A stretch of 64,000 nucleotides of DNA from Lentilactobacillus buchneri (GTDB lineage Bacteria; Bacillota; Bacilli; Lactobacillales; Lactobacillaceae), in contig NZ_CP073066.1 in assembly GCF_018314255.1 (NCBI RefSeq), positions 744,001-808,000 on the forward strand. The letters run 5' to 3'. Positions 18,565 through 27,255 of the stretch are shown here, piece after piece. The position numbers and the translations under genes were made by a program. The stretch's first letter is position 1. Each line of letters begins with the position of its first letter. The notes below the pieces were generated by a model. The model was not told where the DNA came from, made no database searches, and was given only the letters and a program-made list of their open reading frames with translations.

Positions 18565-18921
18565 CTACCAAGCCAACTCATAATAAGTGAAAAATGCGGT
18601 GCCAGCCCCGACCCACACGAGCACCATGATCACAATCATGAGACTCTTAACGGCCGCATTAAAAATTGTGTAATCAGCGAACCGCTGGTCAATCCGCTTG
18701 GGTGCAGAAATCAGTCCCAGCACGATTAACGTAACAGGTAAGATAAAAATGGTCATTTTGGTGCCTGGACTGTCTGCGACGCCAAAGCCAAAATGAGTCG
18801 GAACAATTTGAGGTAATCGTGGATAAAAGACGATGGCCGCCATTGCGGTAATTATGGTCACACACCAGTGGACGGCAAGGATTTTAGAGTAAACTTTGGA
18901 AATCAGAATTGAGAAATTCAT
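18565..18921 (-). CDS. DUF1648 domain small membrane protein
   Basis: A 118-residue protein with three to four hydrophobic helices. Between helices 1 and 2 it has the DUF1648 signature (FYPRLPQIVPTHFGFGVADSPGTK), matching the pattern P-x-x-P-x-H-F-G-x-x-x-x-P/D found in SdpI-like immunity and sensor membrane proteins. Function of stand-alone DUF1648 proteins is unknown; some relatives give immunity to toxic peptides. AAGGAAG is upstream of the ATG. Monocistronic. Confidence 0.75.
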   Translation of the reverse strand: MNFSILISKVYSKILAVHWCVTIITAMAAIVFYPRLPQIVPTHFGFGVADSPGTKMTIFILPVTLIVLGLISAPKRIDQRFADYTIFNAAVKSLMIVIMVLVWVGAGTAFFTYYELAW

Positions 18922-19151
18922 GTGGGTCGCTTCCTTAGTGGCTATGTACTTTTTGTTAATGCTGTGGTAATCATATCACGGTTAACTGGTAACACAATCC
19001 TTATTTGGGCATCGGATCGAATTCATTTGAAAGTGAATATCCAAACGCCTAACAACTAGCACAAAGTCCCCGTTGATGATACGATAAAACCAAAATTATC
19101 TCTATCAAACAAGCATAATTATTGCATCAGTCAATCAGGGGAGGAATTATT

Positions 19152-21536
19152 ATGCAGTCTGTGGATGACCAGTTAAAGCAGTTATCACCAGAAGAACTCA
19201 TTAAATTAACGTCTGGCGCCAATTTTTGGGAATCGGTGACACTGCCAGACCACCAGATTCCCAGTTTTCGAATGAGTGATGGTCCCAATGGCCTTCGCTA
19301 TCAGGCGGGTGAAGGCGATGCACTAGGAATAAATGACAGCGCTATCAGCACCTGTTTCCCAACGGCCAGTGCGGTTGCCTGCACTTGGGATCCGGATTTG
19401 GTCGCTCAAATGGGCCACGCCATCGGCTTGGAAGCCCGCAGCTTAAAGGTGGATATGGTGTTGGGACCGGGGATCAACATCAAGCGAAATCCGCTTTGCG
19501 GCCGGAACTTTGAATATTTCAGCGAAGATCCTTATTTAGCAGGCATGATTGGTGCCGGTTGGATTAAAGGCCTACAGTCTGAAGGTGCGGCGGCCTGCTT
19601 GAAACACTTTGCCGGCAACAATCAAGAAACCGATCGGCTGTTATCAAATTCCATGATTGATCCAACTGCCTTGCACGAATTGTATCTGGAAGCCTTCCGA
19701 ATTGCCGTTGAATCTGCGCAGCCCGAAGGCGTGATGTGTTCATACAATCAGGTCAACGGCACTTATTCCAGTGATAATACCTATTTGCTAAGCAAAGTTT
19801 TGCGTCAGCAATGGGGATTCAAAGGCGCCGTCGTTACTGATTGGGGCGCGCTCAATGACAAAGTCGCCAGTCTGAATGCCGGCGGCGACCTGGAAATGCC
19901 ATCCAGTCACAACATGTTCGACCCGCAGGCGCTCGAAGCTTTGAATGCCGGCCGACTCAAACGACCAGCTCTTGACCGAGCAGCGGGAAACGTTGTTCGA
20001 ATTGCTGAGAAGCAGCGGCCAGAGTTCACTGGCGATCGCAAGGACCTACTGACAAAAAATGGCCAACTTGCCCAAAAGATTGCCGAAAACGCCGCGGTTT
20101 TATTAAAAAATGATGATCACATTCTGCCGATTGACCCATCCACTAAGCTCTTGGTAATCGGCCAGATGGCAGCCGAAACCCGTTATCAAGGTGCCGGATC
20201 TTCCCACATTAATCCCCCATCTCAGACCTCCATTTTGCAAGGATTAACCAATGCCGGGATTGCCTACGATTATGCGCAGGGCTACCAATTTACCGGTGAA
20301 AACAACCGTGAATTGGCGACTGCTGCCACCGATGCTGCTAAGAATGCTCAAACTGTCGTGGTGGTTGCAGGGTTGCCAGAAAGTGCCGAATCAGAGGGCT
20401 TTGACCGTCCTAACATGAAGCTGCCTAATAATCAGAATGAGCTGATTGAACAACTGGCGGCGGTGAACCCGAACGTGATTGTGTTACTGGTTGCCGGAGC
20501 GCCGGTAGAATTGCCGTGGCGAACTAAAGTTAAGGGGTTGATCAACCTCTATTTAGGCGGCCAGTTTGTCGGCGACGCAGCGGCTAATTTGTTATCCGGT
20601 AAAGTCAATCCATCCGGGAAGCTTGCCGAAAGTTACCCGATTACCTATCAGGACGTTCCGTCGGCTGAACTATATGACCACAATCCACGTTCGGCTGCTT
20701 ACGCCGAGAGCGTCTATGTCGGCTACCGGTACTATGAAAAGGCCAACCAACCAGTCGCCTTCCCGTTTGGCTTCGGTCTGAGCTATACCAGCTTTGAAAT
20801 GAGTCGTTTACAGTTAAATCAACACCAAATTGACGCCGGCCAATCGATTAATGTCACCGTTGACGTGGCCAACACCGGCAGCCGTGATGGGGCCGAAGTC
20901 GTTGAGGTTTACGTTGGCAATCCGTCTGACCGCGCCTTGAAACCATTGAAGGAACTGAAGGCCTTTCAAAAAATCTTTTTAAAGGCCGGCGAGAAACAGA
21001 CGGTTACCCTTACCTTGCCTGCTCAAGCCTTTAGCGAGTGGGATGAGCAACAGCAAGCCTGGCAGCTGCCCGCAGTTTCGAAGACCATCATCGTCAAAAT
21101 TGGATCGCGCCTTGAGGAACTCACCGCACCAGTTGAAGTAATCGGCCAAGCCATCACCCCAACTGATTCCATCCCGAGTTGGTACACCCATCCAGTGGGC
21201 AAGCCGACGATCGCCGATTTCACCGAACTGACTGGGATGACCGTTGCGCCACCATCAACGCCGGAACCGGGGCACTATACCCCATTGAACACACCGCGGG
21301 AGCTGAGTACCCACTCGGCGATTATTCGCAAAATCGTTTCAGTTTTAAAAGCCAACATGACCAAGGGCATTTCAGATCCAAATAGTTCTGAAGCCAAATT
21401 CATGGATGCCATCGTCATGGACACGCCACTGATTCGGCTTGCTCAACAGTCCAGTGGAAAACTCTCACTCAGTTTGGTCCACAAACTAGTCGCACTTGCC
21501 AATCGGCATTATATTCAGGCAATCTTTAAAAACTAA
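19152..21536 (+). CDS. Glycoside hydrolase family 3 beta-glucosidase
   Basis: A 794-residue intracellular GH3 enzyme (no signal peptide). N-terminal TIM barrel with MSDGPNGLRY (41-50), GRNFEYFSEDPYLAG, KHFAGNNQE (151-159) and catalytic nucleophile Asp230 in AVVTDWGAL. The alpha/beta sandwich carries AVLLKND and GAGSSHINPP; the fibronectin-III-like domain lies at about 590-670 (SINVTVDVANTGSRDGAEVVEVYV). About 100 extra C-terminal residues follow. GGGGAGG before the ATG at 19152 sets the start. A putative sugar MFS transporter begins 25 bases after the stop, suggesting a uptake-plus-hydrolysis unit for a beta-glucoside. Beta-xylosidase or other GH3 activity cannot be excluded. Confidence 0.88.
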   Translation: MQSVDDQLKQLSPEELIKLTSGANFWESVTLPDHQIPSFRMSDGPNGLRYQAGEGDALGINDSAISTCFPTASAVACTWDPDLVAQMGHAIGLEARSLKVDMVLGPGINIKRNPLCGRNFEYFSEDPYLAGMIGAGWIKGLQSEGAAACLKHFAGNNQETDRLLSNSMIDPTALHELYLEAFRIAVESAQPEGVMCSYNQVNGTYSSDNTYLLSKVLRQQWGFKGAVVTDWGALNDKVASLNAGGDLEMPSSHNMFDPQALEALNAGRLKRPALDRAAGNVVRIAEKQRPEFTGDRKDLLTKNGQLAQKIAENAAVLLKNDDHILPIDPSTKLLVIGQMAAETRYQGAGSSHINPPSQTSILQGLTNAGIAYDYAQGYQFTGENNRELATAATDAAKNAQTVVVVAGLPESAESEGFDRPNMKLPNNQNELIEQLAAVNPNVIVLLVAGAPVELPWRTKVKGLINLYLGGQFVGDAAANLLSGKVNPSGKLAESYPITYQDVPSAELYDHNPRSAAYAESVYVGYRYYEKANQPVAFPFGFGLSYTSFEMSRLQLNQHQIDAGQSINVTVDVANTGSRDGAEVVEVYVGNPSDRALKPLKELKAFQKIFLKAGEKQTVTLTLPAQAFSEWDEQQQAWQLPAVSKTIIVKIGSRLEELTAPVEVIGQAITPTDSIPSWYTHPVGKPTIADFTELTGMTVAPPSTPEPGHYTPLNTPRELSTHSAIIRKIVSVLKANMTKGISDPNSSEAKFMDAIVMDTPLIRLAQQSSGKLSLSLVHKLVALANRHYIQAIFKN

Positions 21537-21561
21537 TCGTTGTATGTAAGGGGGAAGTATT

Positions 21562-22746
21562 ATGACACGAGGGGCAAGATGGCGGTTGGCATCCGCACTT
21601 TTATCGATTTCAATTCTCTTAACCAGCGCCAATGCGGTCGCCGGAACCATTCCGATCATGGCGGAACGGTTCCCGTCGATTCCACTGAGCCAAATTGAAA
21701 GTTTGACCACCATTCCCAGTTTGAGCGTCTTGATTTTTGTGGTCTTGAGTAATCCGATCGCCAAAAGGTTAGGCAACAAAGCAACCGTGTTAATTGGGGT
21801 CTTCATCGTCCTGATTGCCGGACTGATTCCGACTGTCGCCAATTCATTCTGGCTGATTTTGGGATCGCGATTCCTACTGGGTGCCGGGATCGGCTTATTT
21901 AACGCGATGGCCTACAGTTTAATCAGCTATTATTACGAGGGAACGCAACGCCAGACCATGATGGGCTATGAAGGCTCGGTGAACTCACTGGGCAACATTT
22001 TGATGTTTGTGTTTTCCTCAATTCTGATCGGGTTTGGCTGGCGCCAAGTCTATTTATACTATCTGATTGCCATCCCGGTCTTCATCCTGTTTTGGTGGGG
22101 TGCGCCAAGTGACCGCCAGGAAAAGCAACCGCAAGCCGATCAAGAAGCGGCCACACCATCAGTTGGCTTGGGGGAACTACTGAAAGGCCGGTTAATGATT
22201 TATGCATTATTAGTATTGTTCAGTATGATGATTGCCCAGACGGTGATCGTTAAAATTTCCGGGCTAATTTTAACCGGCGGCTACGGCAAAATTGCCGATG
22301 GCAGCATTGCCCTGGCCTTCCTGGGGGTCGCCAACATGATTGGCGGGACTCTTTACGGCCAGATATTCAAACTCATTCATCAATTGATTTTACCGGTTGG
22401 CTTGCTGATTGCCGCGGTTGCCCTGTTTGCCCTGGCGCGATCCCAATCACTGGCGCTTACCTACACCCTCACGGTGGTTGCCGGATTAAGTACGTCGCTG
22501 GTTGGACCCTACTTGTTTGCCAGTTCTGCCGAAATCGCCGGCAAAGGCAACGAAACCTTGGCCTCTTCAATTCTGATTGTGGGAATTAATATCGGTGTAT
22601 TCTTAACGCCATACGCCTTGTCGGGATTGAGCCATCTGATCGGCAGTGATCAGCCGGCACCGATTTTAATCGCCGTCAGCGTTGTCTTGGCGGTGATTGG
22701 TGCGTTAACCTTCTTCATGAAAGAACCCAATCAGCAGTCTCAATGA
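21562..22746 (+). CDS. Major facilitator superfamily transporter, probably glycoside-linked
   Basis: A 394-residue membrane protein with 12 predicted helices and MFS landmarks: an N-terminal helix with NAVAGTIPIM, loop 2-3 NPIAKRLGNKATVLIG, and a helix-5-like GSVNSLGNILMFVFSS. Co-transcribed with the GH3 gene upstream (25-base gap, RBS AAGGGGGAAG), so a role importing the GH3 substrate is a reasonable inference. Its stop lies 11 bases from the convergent YdcZ-type gene with no terminator visible between them. Confidence 0.8.
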   Translation: MTRGARWRLASALLSISILLTSANAVAGTIPIMAERFPSIPLSQIESLTTIPSLSVLIFVVLSNPIAKRLGNKATVLIGVFIVLIAGLIPTVANSFWLILGSRFLLGAGIGLFNAMAYSLISYYYEGTQRQTMMGYEGSVNSLGNILMFVFSSILIGFGWRQVYLYYLIAIPVFILFWWGAPSDRQEKQPQADQEAATPSVGLGELLKGRLMIYALLVLFSMMIAQTVIVKISGLILTGGYGKIADGSIALAFLGVANMIGGTLYGQIFKLIHQLILPVGLLIAAVALFALARSQSLALTYTLTVVAGLSTSLVGPYLFASSAEIAGKGNETLASSILIVGINIGVFLTPYALSGLSHLIGSDQPAPILIAVSVVLAVIGALTFFMKEPNQQSQ

Positions 22747-22757
22747 TCACGCCATTT

Positions 22758-23708
22758 CTAGGCCATCTTAATCAGTCCAACGCCGATGAGCATCAGCACC
22801 ATTCCCAATGCTTGAGCAGGCACCATCTGTTGTTTGGTGGACCGCCACCAGCCGAATTGCTGAATCAGAATCGAGCCGATAATTTGGCCGATCAAACCCA
22901 TCATGATCGTTAGGCCAGCGCCAATTTGTGGAACGGCCACCACGGTCACAAATAAAAATGTGCCACCAAGAATGCCACCCAACCAGTTCCAAGGTTGGGT
23001 GGTTTTGAGTTGACTGGCGGTGGGGACACGTTTATCAATCATCAGCGCAACGGCGGCAATCAAAAGCGTGCCGATGAAAAACGAAATGAAGGCCGCTTGG
23101 CTGGTGGAATGCAGTAACGTTCCCAAATGACCATTAATTGCCTGCTGCATCGCGGCCAACACCCCAACAATCACCGCCCAAGTTTGCCAGCCAATCACGC
23201 GTGTCGGCCCGTCTTGTCGAGTAACGTTGGCGTCAAATCGGCGGACATCGCGATTGGTGAGGCTGGGTAAGGCAACTGCCACCAGAACGCCGACAATCAA
23301 AATCAGGATGCCAACCAGCCGCCAAGCAGTCATGGCAACTTTAGCCGCACCGAACCACCCCAACCAATCGGTCACGGTTCCCATCGTGATCTGCCCCATA
23401 ATCGGTAGAATCGTCGTTTGAATGGCACCAATTTTGGGAAACAGTAGGATATTTGACGTTAGATAAATCGAGCCCAGCAGACCGCCCAACCAAATCCAGG
23501 CTGGCTGCGCTTGGATGAATCTGCCGCTTGGAAACAGTCGTCCAGTCATTGACATGGCGAGAATCGCTAAAAACAAGGTGCCGATAATGAACGAAATCGT
23601 CCCGGCAATAAACGGCGATTTCACTAGCCGGCTTAAATCGGCATTAATGGGACTTTGATTAGACAACAGGAACCCGGCAACTAGGGAAATAGTCATAAAA
23701 ATCAGCAT
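22758..23708 (-). CDS. DMT-superfamily transporter, duplicated YdcZ/DUF606 type
   Basis: A 316-residue, ten-helix membrane protein made of two homologous YdcZ/DUF606 halves. Half 1 (about 1-150) has FIAGTISFIIGTLFLAIL and WIWLGGLLGSIYLTSNILLFPKIGA; half 2 (about 165-316) repeats this as AAFISFFIGTLLIAAVAL and WNWLGGILGGTFLFVTVVAVPQIGA. The family belongs to the drug/metabolite transporter superfamily; substrates are unknown. Its leader contains a promoter and a terminator-like hairpin, so expression may be attenuated. Confidence 0.82.
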   Translation of the reverse strand: MLIFMTISLVAGFLLSNQSPINADLSRLVKSPFIAGTISFIIGTLFLAILAMSMTGRLFPSGRFIQAQPAWIWLGGLLGSIYLTSNILLFPKIGAIQTTILPIMGQITMGTVTDWLGWFGAAKVAMTAWRLVGILILIVGVLVAVALPSLTNRDVRRFDANVTRQDGPTRVIGWQTWAVIVGVLAAMQQAINGHLGTLLHSTSQAAFISFFIGTLLIAAVALMIDKRVPTASQLKTTQPWNWLGGILGGTFLFVTVVAVPQIGAGLTIMMGLIGQIIGSILIQQFGWWRSTKQQMVPAQALGMVLMLIGVGLIKMA

Positions 23709-23770
23709 TGTTTTCCACCTTCAAATCATGAAATCAGACTATTTGATACACGACATATAGTCGAAAGAAA

Positions 23771-23799
23771 AGCAGTCAACTATTTCAGGTTAACTGCTT
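23771..23799 (-). terminator. Terminator-like hairpin in the leader of the YdcZ-type transporter
   Basis: On the minus strand AAGCAGTTAACC and GTTGACTGCTT pair around TGAAATA, followed by TTCTTT. It lies between the promoter (TATAAT, complement of 23849-23854, with a possible -35 TTCAGA 18 bp upstream) and the coding sequence. A leader of about 45 nt precedes it. I recognise no known riboswitch class. Confidence 0.5.
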
Positions 23800-23957
23800 G
23801 TGTGAATGATTGGTCACGTAAGTAAAGATCACCAGTTTGGATGACTGTATTATACACCGCCCATCTTTGAAATCTGAAGATGAACCGAACCACTTTCCTG
23901 AATGCAGCTTAAACAACATGCGCAACGCAATCTCCATAAATGTGATTCATTTAATAA

Positions 23958-23973
23958 ATGTAATCGCTTTCAA
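23958..23973 (+). promoter_or_regulatory. cre-like box upstream of the SDR gene
   Basis: ATGTAATCGCTTTCAA matches WTGNAARCGNWWWCAW at all but one position. It lies 68 bases before the SDR start, so carbon catabolite control by CcpA is likely. Confidence 0.6.
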
Positions 23974-24040
23974 GACTCCAACTAAGGTGCTATCGTTAAC
24001 CACGAATCGTGTTCCTCATGAGTTTAAGGAGGTCATCAAC

Positions 24041-24790
24041 ATGGCAGAGTTGGACGGAAAAGTTGCCATCATCACTGGTGGTGCCAATGGAATTGGTCTG
24101 GAAACAACGAAGCTCTTTCTCCAGGAAGGCGCAAAAGTTGTTTTCACGGATGTTAATGCGGATGCAGGTAAGCAGGTGGAAGATGAATTGAATAACCAGA
24201 ACGCCCTATTCATCCAACAGGACGTCGGTGACGAAGCAGCTTGGGAAAAAGTTGTGAAGACGACGCTTGATCAATTTGGGACAATCGACATTCTTTTCAA
24301 TAATGCGGGAATTTACATTATTGGTAAAATTGCTGATTTAACAGTCGATACTTGGAATAAGTTAATGCGGATCAACGTCTTGGGAACTTTCTTGGGATTG
24401 AAGCACGTCCTCCCAGTGATGGCAGAGAACCATCACGGGTCGGTCATCAACGCATCATCAATTGCCGGAATTGCCGGTTCAGCCGGTCATATTCTCTATG
24501 GTGCCAGCAAGGGTGCCGTTAGAACGATGACCAAGGACGCTGCCGCGGAGTACGCCAGCAAGAACGTCAGAGTCAACTCAATTCATCCTGGCTACATTAA
24601 AACCGGGATGGCCGACTACGCCTCAGCATCCCTTGGGATACCAGAGAATCAACTTGGCAAGATTTTCCCGCTGGGTCGTTTGGGTGAACGAATCGAAGTT
24701 GCCCAAACTGTTGTCTTTCTGGCATCGGATAAAGCATCATTTATTACTGGGGTTGAGTTGCCGATTGATGGTGGGTTCTTGGCCCAGTAA
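24041..24790 (+). CDS. Short-chain dehydrogenase/reductase
   Basis: A 249-residue classical SDR. Cofactor motif TGGANGIG (12-19), NNAG (87-90), and catalytic Ser140, Tyr153 and Lys157 (ILYGASKGAV). Asp37 after beta strand 2 (VVFTDVNAD) suggests NAD(H) rather than NADP(H). It resembles the Lactobacillus R-specific alcohol dehydrogenase group and glucose-1-dehydrogenase-like SDRs (HPGYIKTGM, ELPIDGGFLAQ ending). AAGGAGG nine bases before ATG 24041 sets the start. A cre-like box upstream implies glucose repression. Followed by a terminator. Natural substrate unknown, possibly a ketone, diol or sugar alcohol. Confidence 0.87.
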   Translation: MAELDGKVAIITGGANGIGLETTKLFLQEGAKVVFTDVNADAGKQVEDELNNQNALFIQQDVGDEAAWEKVVKTTLDQFGTIDILFNNAGIYIIGKIADLTVDTWNKLMRINVLGTFLGLKHVLPVMAENHHGSVINASSIAGIAGSAGHILYGASKGAVRTMTKDAAAEYASKNVRVNSIHPGYIKTGMADYASASLGIPENQLGKIFPLGRLGERIEVAQTVVFLASDKASFITGVELPIDGGFLAQ

Positions 24791-24879
24791 TAAGACGATT
24801 ATTTGTCAGAAAGCGACTGACGGGTAAGGTTTGAATGCTCCGGAATATCGTTTCAAAGAAAGATGTTTCCTCCATTAGG

Positions 24880-24909
24880 AACGGCTCTCAAAAAAATGGG
24901 AGCCGTTTT
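24880..24909 (+). terminator. Terminator after the SDR gene
   Basis: AACGGCTCTC / GGGAGCCGTT hairpin with an A-rich loop, ending in TTTT. Confidence 0.8.
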
Positions 24910-25031
24910 CATTACGAACAAGATTCATTTTGCGATCTGCTTATTAAGGAATCGTCAAATCACCACAAATCTTTTATACTTGAGATAAACAAAACTGCAC
25001 TCCAATGAAAGCAGAAAGAAGATGATGACAA

Positions 25032-25415
25032 ATGACAAATCCAGAAATCGTGTCCTACCCCGCCATCTTCAGTAACCAAGACAACGACAGCTATTATACG
25101 GTGACATTCCCCGATATTCCAGACACAGTGTCACAAGGCAGAACCTTGGAGGAAGCACTCCGCGAAGCCCCAGATGCAATTGCCGTCGCGTTACCCGATT
25201 ATGCGGAGTATCCCAAACCGTCTAATCTCCAACGAGTACAGGCTGAAAATCCTAACGCAATCGTCCGCTTGGTTCGCGTAAATATGAAAGAAAAGCTTGA
25301 AGCAATGAGATCAAAGCCAAATAATATTCATCAATTATTCAGTGGCTGGTCAGATGATGGTATAAGAGATACTGAATTAGACTGGGGAGATCGGCAAGGA
25401 CAAGAGTTTAAATAA
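25032..25415 (+). CDS. Orphan HicB-like antitoxin with an AbrB/MazE-type tail
   Basis: A 127-residue protein. Residues 5-70 form a HicB-type partial RNase H fold (SYPAIFSNQDNDSYYTVTFPDIP, then SQGRTLEEALREAPDAIAVAL). Instead of the usual HTH or RHH DNA-binding end, the C-terminus ends ...LFSGWSDDGIRDTELDWGDRQGQEF, resembling the toxin-wrapping tail E-x-D-W-G-x-x-x-G-x-E of MazE/PemI-type antitoxins. No hicA-sized gene is adjacent (117 upstream bases after the SDR terminator; a secreted-protein gene follows). It could be an orphan antitoxin or a regulatory protein. Weak RBS. Confidence 0.7.
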   Translation: MTNPEIVSYPAIFSNQDNDSYYTVTFPDIPDTVSQGRTLEEALREAPDAIAVALPDYAEYPKPSNLQRVQAENPNAIVRLVRVNMKEKLEAMRSKPNNIHQLFSGWSDDGIRDTELDWGDRQGQEFK

Positions 25416-25503
25416 GGACTTGATCAACAGCTTTTAATTGCCTGAATTCTACATCGGATCAGGCTTTCAAGATGCAGAATATTGATTCGAAGGAGTTTGA
25501 AAA

Positions 25504-26409
25504 ATGAAAACAATAAGGCATCTTTTTATCATCACAATCGCATTCTTTGCATTCATCGCGATCTCAACCGTCATGGTTCGCGGTGATTCTCTCGATGAGG
25601 ACACTGTGCCTGTTAATTTGACCAAAAAATCGTTGGCCAAAATAGAAAAATCATATTCAGATGTTTGGAACAATGTAAAGTATTACCGTGTCAACAAAAC
25701 TGTCAGACTCAAAGTAAAGTTTATTGATCGAGATACAGAGAAAACAACCAAAGTTGCCAGCATCAGAGTACCCAAAAACACCATCTTGGCGGGAAGTAAG
25801 GACCACGTTGAGGAAACAAGAGAAAAGTTCATCAACACGTTTGGCCTCAACTACGACACCTTCAGTTATCGATTCTTGAAGCCCGTCCTTAGTTCCAGCA
25901 TGAACTTATTCACATATGATGCGTTCGTCAATGCAAAAAAGATGTCATCAATCAACAAGTATTTCTCAAGAGTCAAGCGCCCGGCGTATATGCCTGCCTA
26001 TTCTTCAGGATCACTCTATATTTATCCCACTAATAAGAAAAAATTCAGTCCGTTCAGTCCAACGACAAATCGTTTGAAAATAACCTCTGATGGATACCTG
26101 GAATTCACCAAAAATAATAGTCCTGACGTCGAAACTAATAAGTCATTTAATCTGACTCCAGATTCACATGTCAAAATTAACAAGACGATCCTCAAAAATA
26201 ATTCAAGGTATTTATACTACGCACACCATTTGGCAGGTGTTACTGATAAGCAGGTCGCAAAAGCCGGTAAAAATATGTATAGATTAACAATTACCAACTT
26301 GCATCGACCTTTCTCAATGTTTGACGGTGATCAAGGAGCCGTCTTAATGAGCAGATACAAAGTTGGGGACACTGTATATTACACAAGTAGCGGCGGATAT
26401 AGTGCGTAG
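25504..26409 (+). CDS. Secreted protein of unknown function
   Basis: A 301-residue exported protein with an N-terminal hydrophobic stretch (LFIITIAFFAFIAISTVMV) and probable cleavage near VRGDS. The mature part is Lys/Tyr/Ser rich and mainly predicted beta, ending in a Gly/Ser/Tyr-rich tail. I recognise no domain. A Lactobacillaceae-type exported protein similar in style to the others in this window, but without a DUF5776 unit. RBS AAGGAG eight bases before the ATG. Short gap from the HicB-like gene; co-transcription possible. Confidence 0.7.
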   Translation: MKTIRHLFIITIAFFAFIAISTVMVRGDSLDEDTVPVNLTKKSLAKIEKSYSDVWNNVKYYRVNKTVRLKVKFIDRDTEKTTKVASIRVPKNTILAGSKDHVEETREKFINTFGLNYDTFSYRFLKPVLSSSMNLFTYDAFVNAKKMSSINKYFSRVKRPAYMPAYSSGSLYIYPTNKKKFSPFSPTTNRLKITSDGYLEFTKNNSPDVETNKSFNLTPDSHVKINKTILKNNSRYLYYAHHLAGVTDKQVAKAGKNMYRLTITNLHRPFSMFDGDQGAVLMSRYKVGDTVYYTSSGGYSA

Positions 26410-26455
26410 GGAGCCCTTCACTGGCGATTCCACATCCTACCTTAAGCGCAAAAAA

Positions 26456-26478
26456 AACCCTGGCTTGATCACCAGGGC
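26456..26478 (-). terminator. Terminator of the histidine phosphatase gene
   Basis: Minus strand AGCCCTGG / CCAGGGTT stem around TGATCAAG, followed by eight T residues (A-run at 26450-26457 on the plus strand). It lies downstream of the phosphatase stop at 26513. Confidence 0.75.
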
Positions 26479-26512
26479 TACATATCACTCAACCTATCCA
26501 AAGATGTGTTTT

Positions 26513-27172
26513 CTAAACCGGCTGAGAAACATTATTAAAATAGTCAACCAAAAATTGTGAACCGTTCCACGTCACTTTAGTAATACTCCCATTGATTGTT
26601 GGCACGTAAACGGGCAGATTACTCCAATGCGCAACTAAGTTTCGAATGGCGGTTCCATGAGTTGCAACCAAAATCTGATCATGGTCAGCGGCCTGAGAAA
26701 TAATTTCTTGAATGCCGCTTGAGAAGCGTTCCCAGAATTCAGCGCTGGTTTCCGCATCCTGATAAGGATCCGCAGAGGCAACACGGTCCTCAGCCTCTTC
26801 AATTGAGTGTTTTAAAATCATTTGCTCAAACGAGTCAATGCCTTCTTCTCCGCCTAATTCATGCCACAACTGATTTTCATCACTGCCTTCAAAATACCCG
26901 TAGTTCAATTCACGTAATGCTTGCATTGGCTTCAATTGCAGTTTTGGAGAGACTTCCTGATTTTCCTGTAATATCAGCTTGCCGGTATTAATTGTCCGCA
27001 TTGTATCGCTGGTATAGGCTTGGGTAAAATGAATTCGGCTCAGCCGACTGCCGGCTCTTTTTGCTGCGGCAATTCCCTGCTGAGTTAGCGGAGAGTCACA
27101 ATTTCCTTGAATCCGATTATATTTATTCAAGAACGTTTGCCCATGTCTCACAAAATATAAAGTAATTGACAT
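26513..27172 (-). CDS. Histidine phosphatase family protein (phosphoglycerate-mutase-like)
   Basis: A 219-residue enzyme with the phosphohistidine motif YFVRHGQTFLNKYNRIQG near residues 7-24 (catalytic His10), the second Arg region TSDTMRT near 56, the acid residue in LRELNYGYFEGS near 87, and the second His in LVATHGTAIRNL near 175. Members range from cofactor-dependent phosphoglycerate mutase to broad phosphatases; the length and divergent sequence suggest a phosphatase, not glycolytic GpmA. Start taken at the second of two adjacent ATGs; an AGGAGG lies just upstream. Confidence 0.85.
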   Translation of the reverse strand: MSITLYFVRHGQTFLNKYNRIQGNCDSPLTQQGIAAAKRAGSRLSRIHFTQAYTSDTMRTINTGKLILQENQEVSPKLQLKPMQALRELNYGYFEGSDENQLWHELGGEEGIDSFEQMILKHSIEEAEDRVASADPYQDAETSAEFWERFSSGIQEIISQAADHDQILVATHGTAIRNLVAHWSNLPVYVPTINGSITKVTWNGSQFLVDYFNNVSQPV

Positions 27173-27255
27173 CAATTGTGCCTCCTTCGATGACTCAACT
27201 TCGCAGTAATACTGACTGGTCTCTTTGAGCCCACCAAGTTAATCGTGATTAGCGA

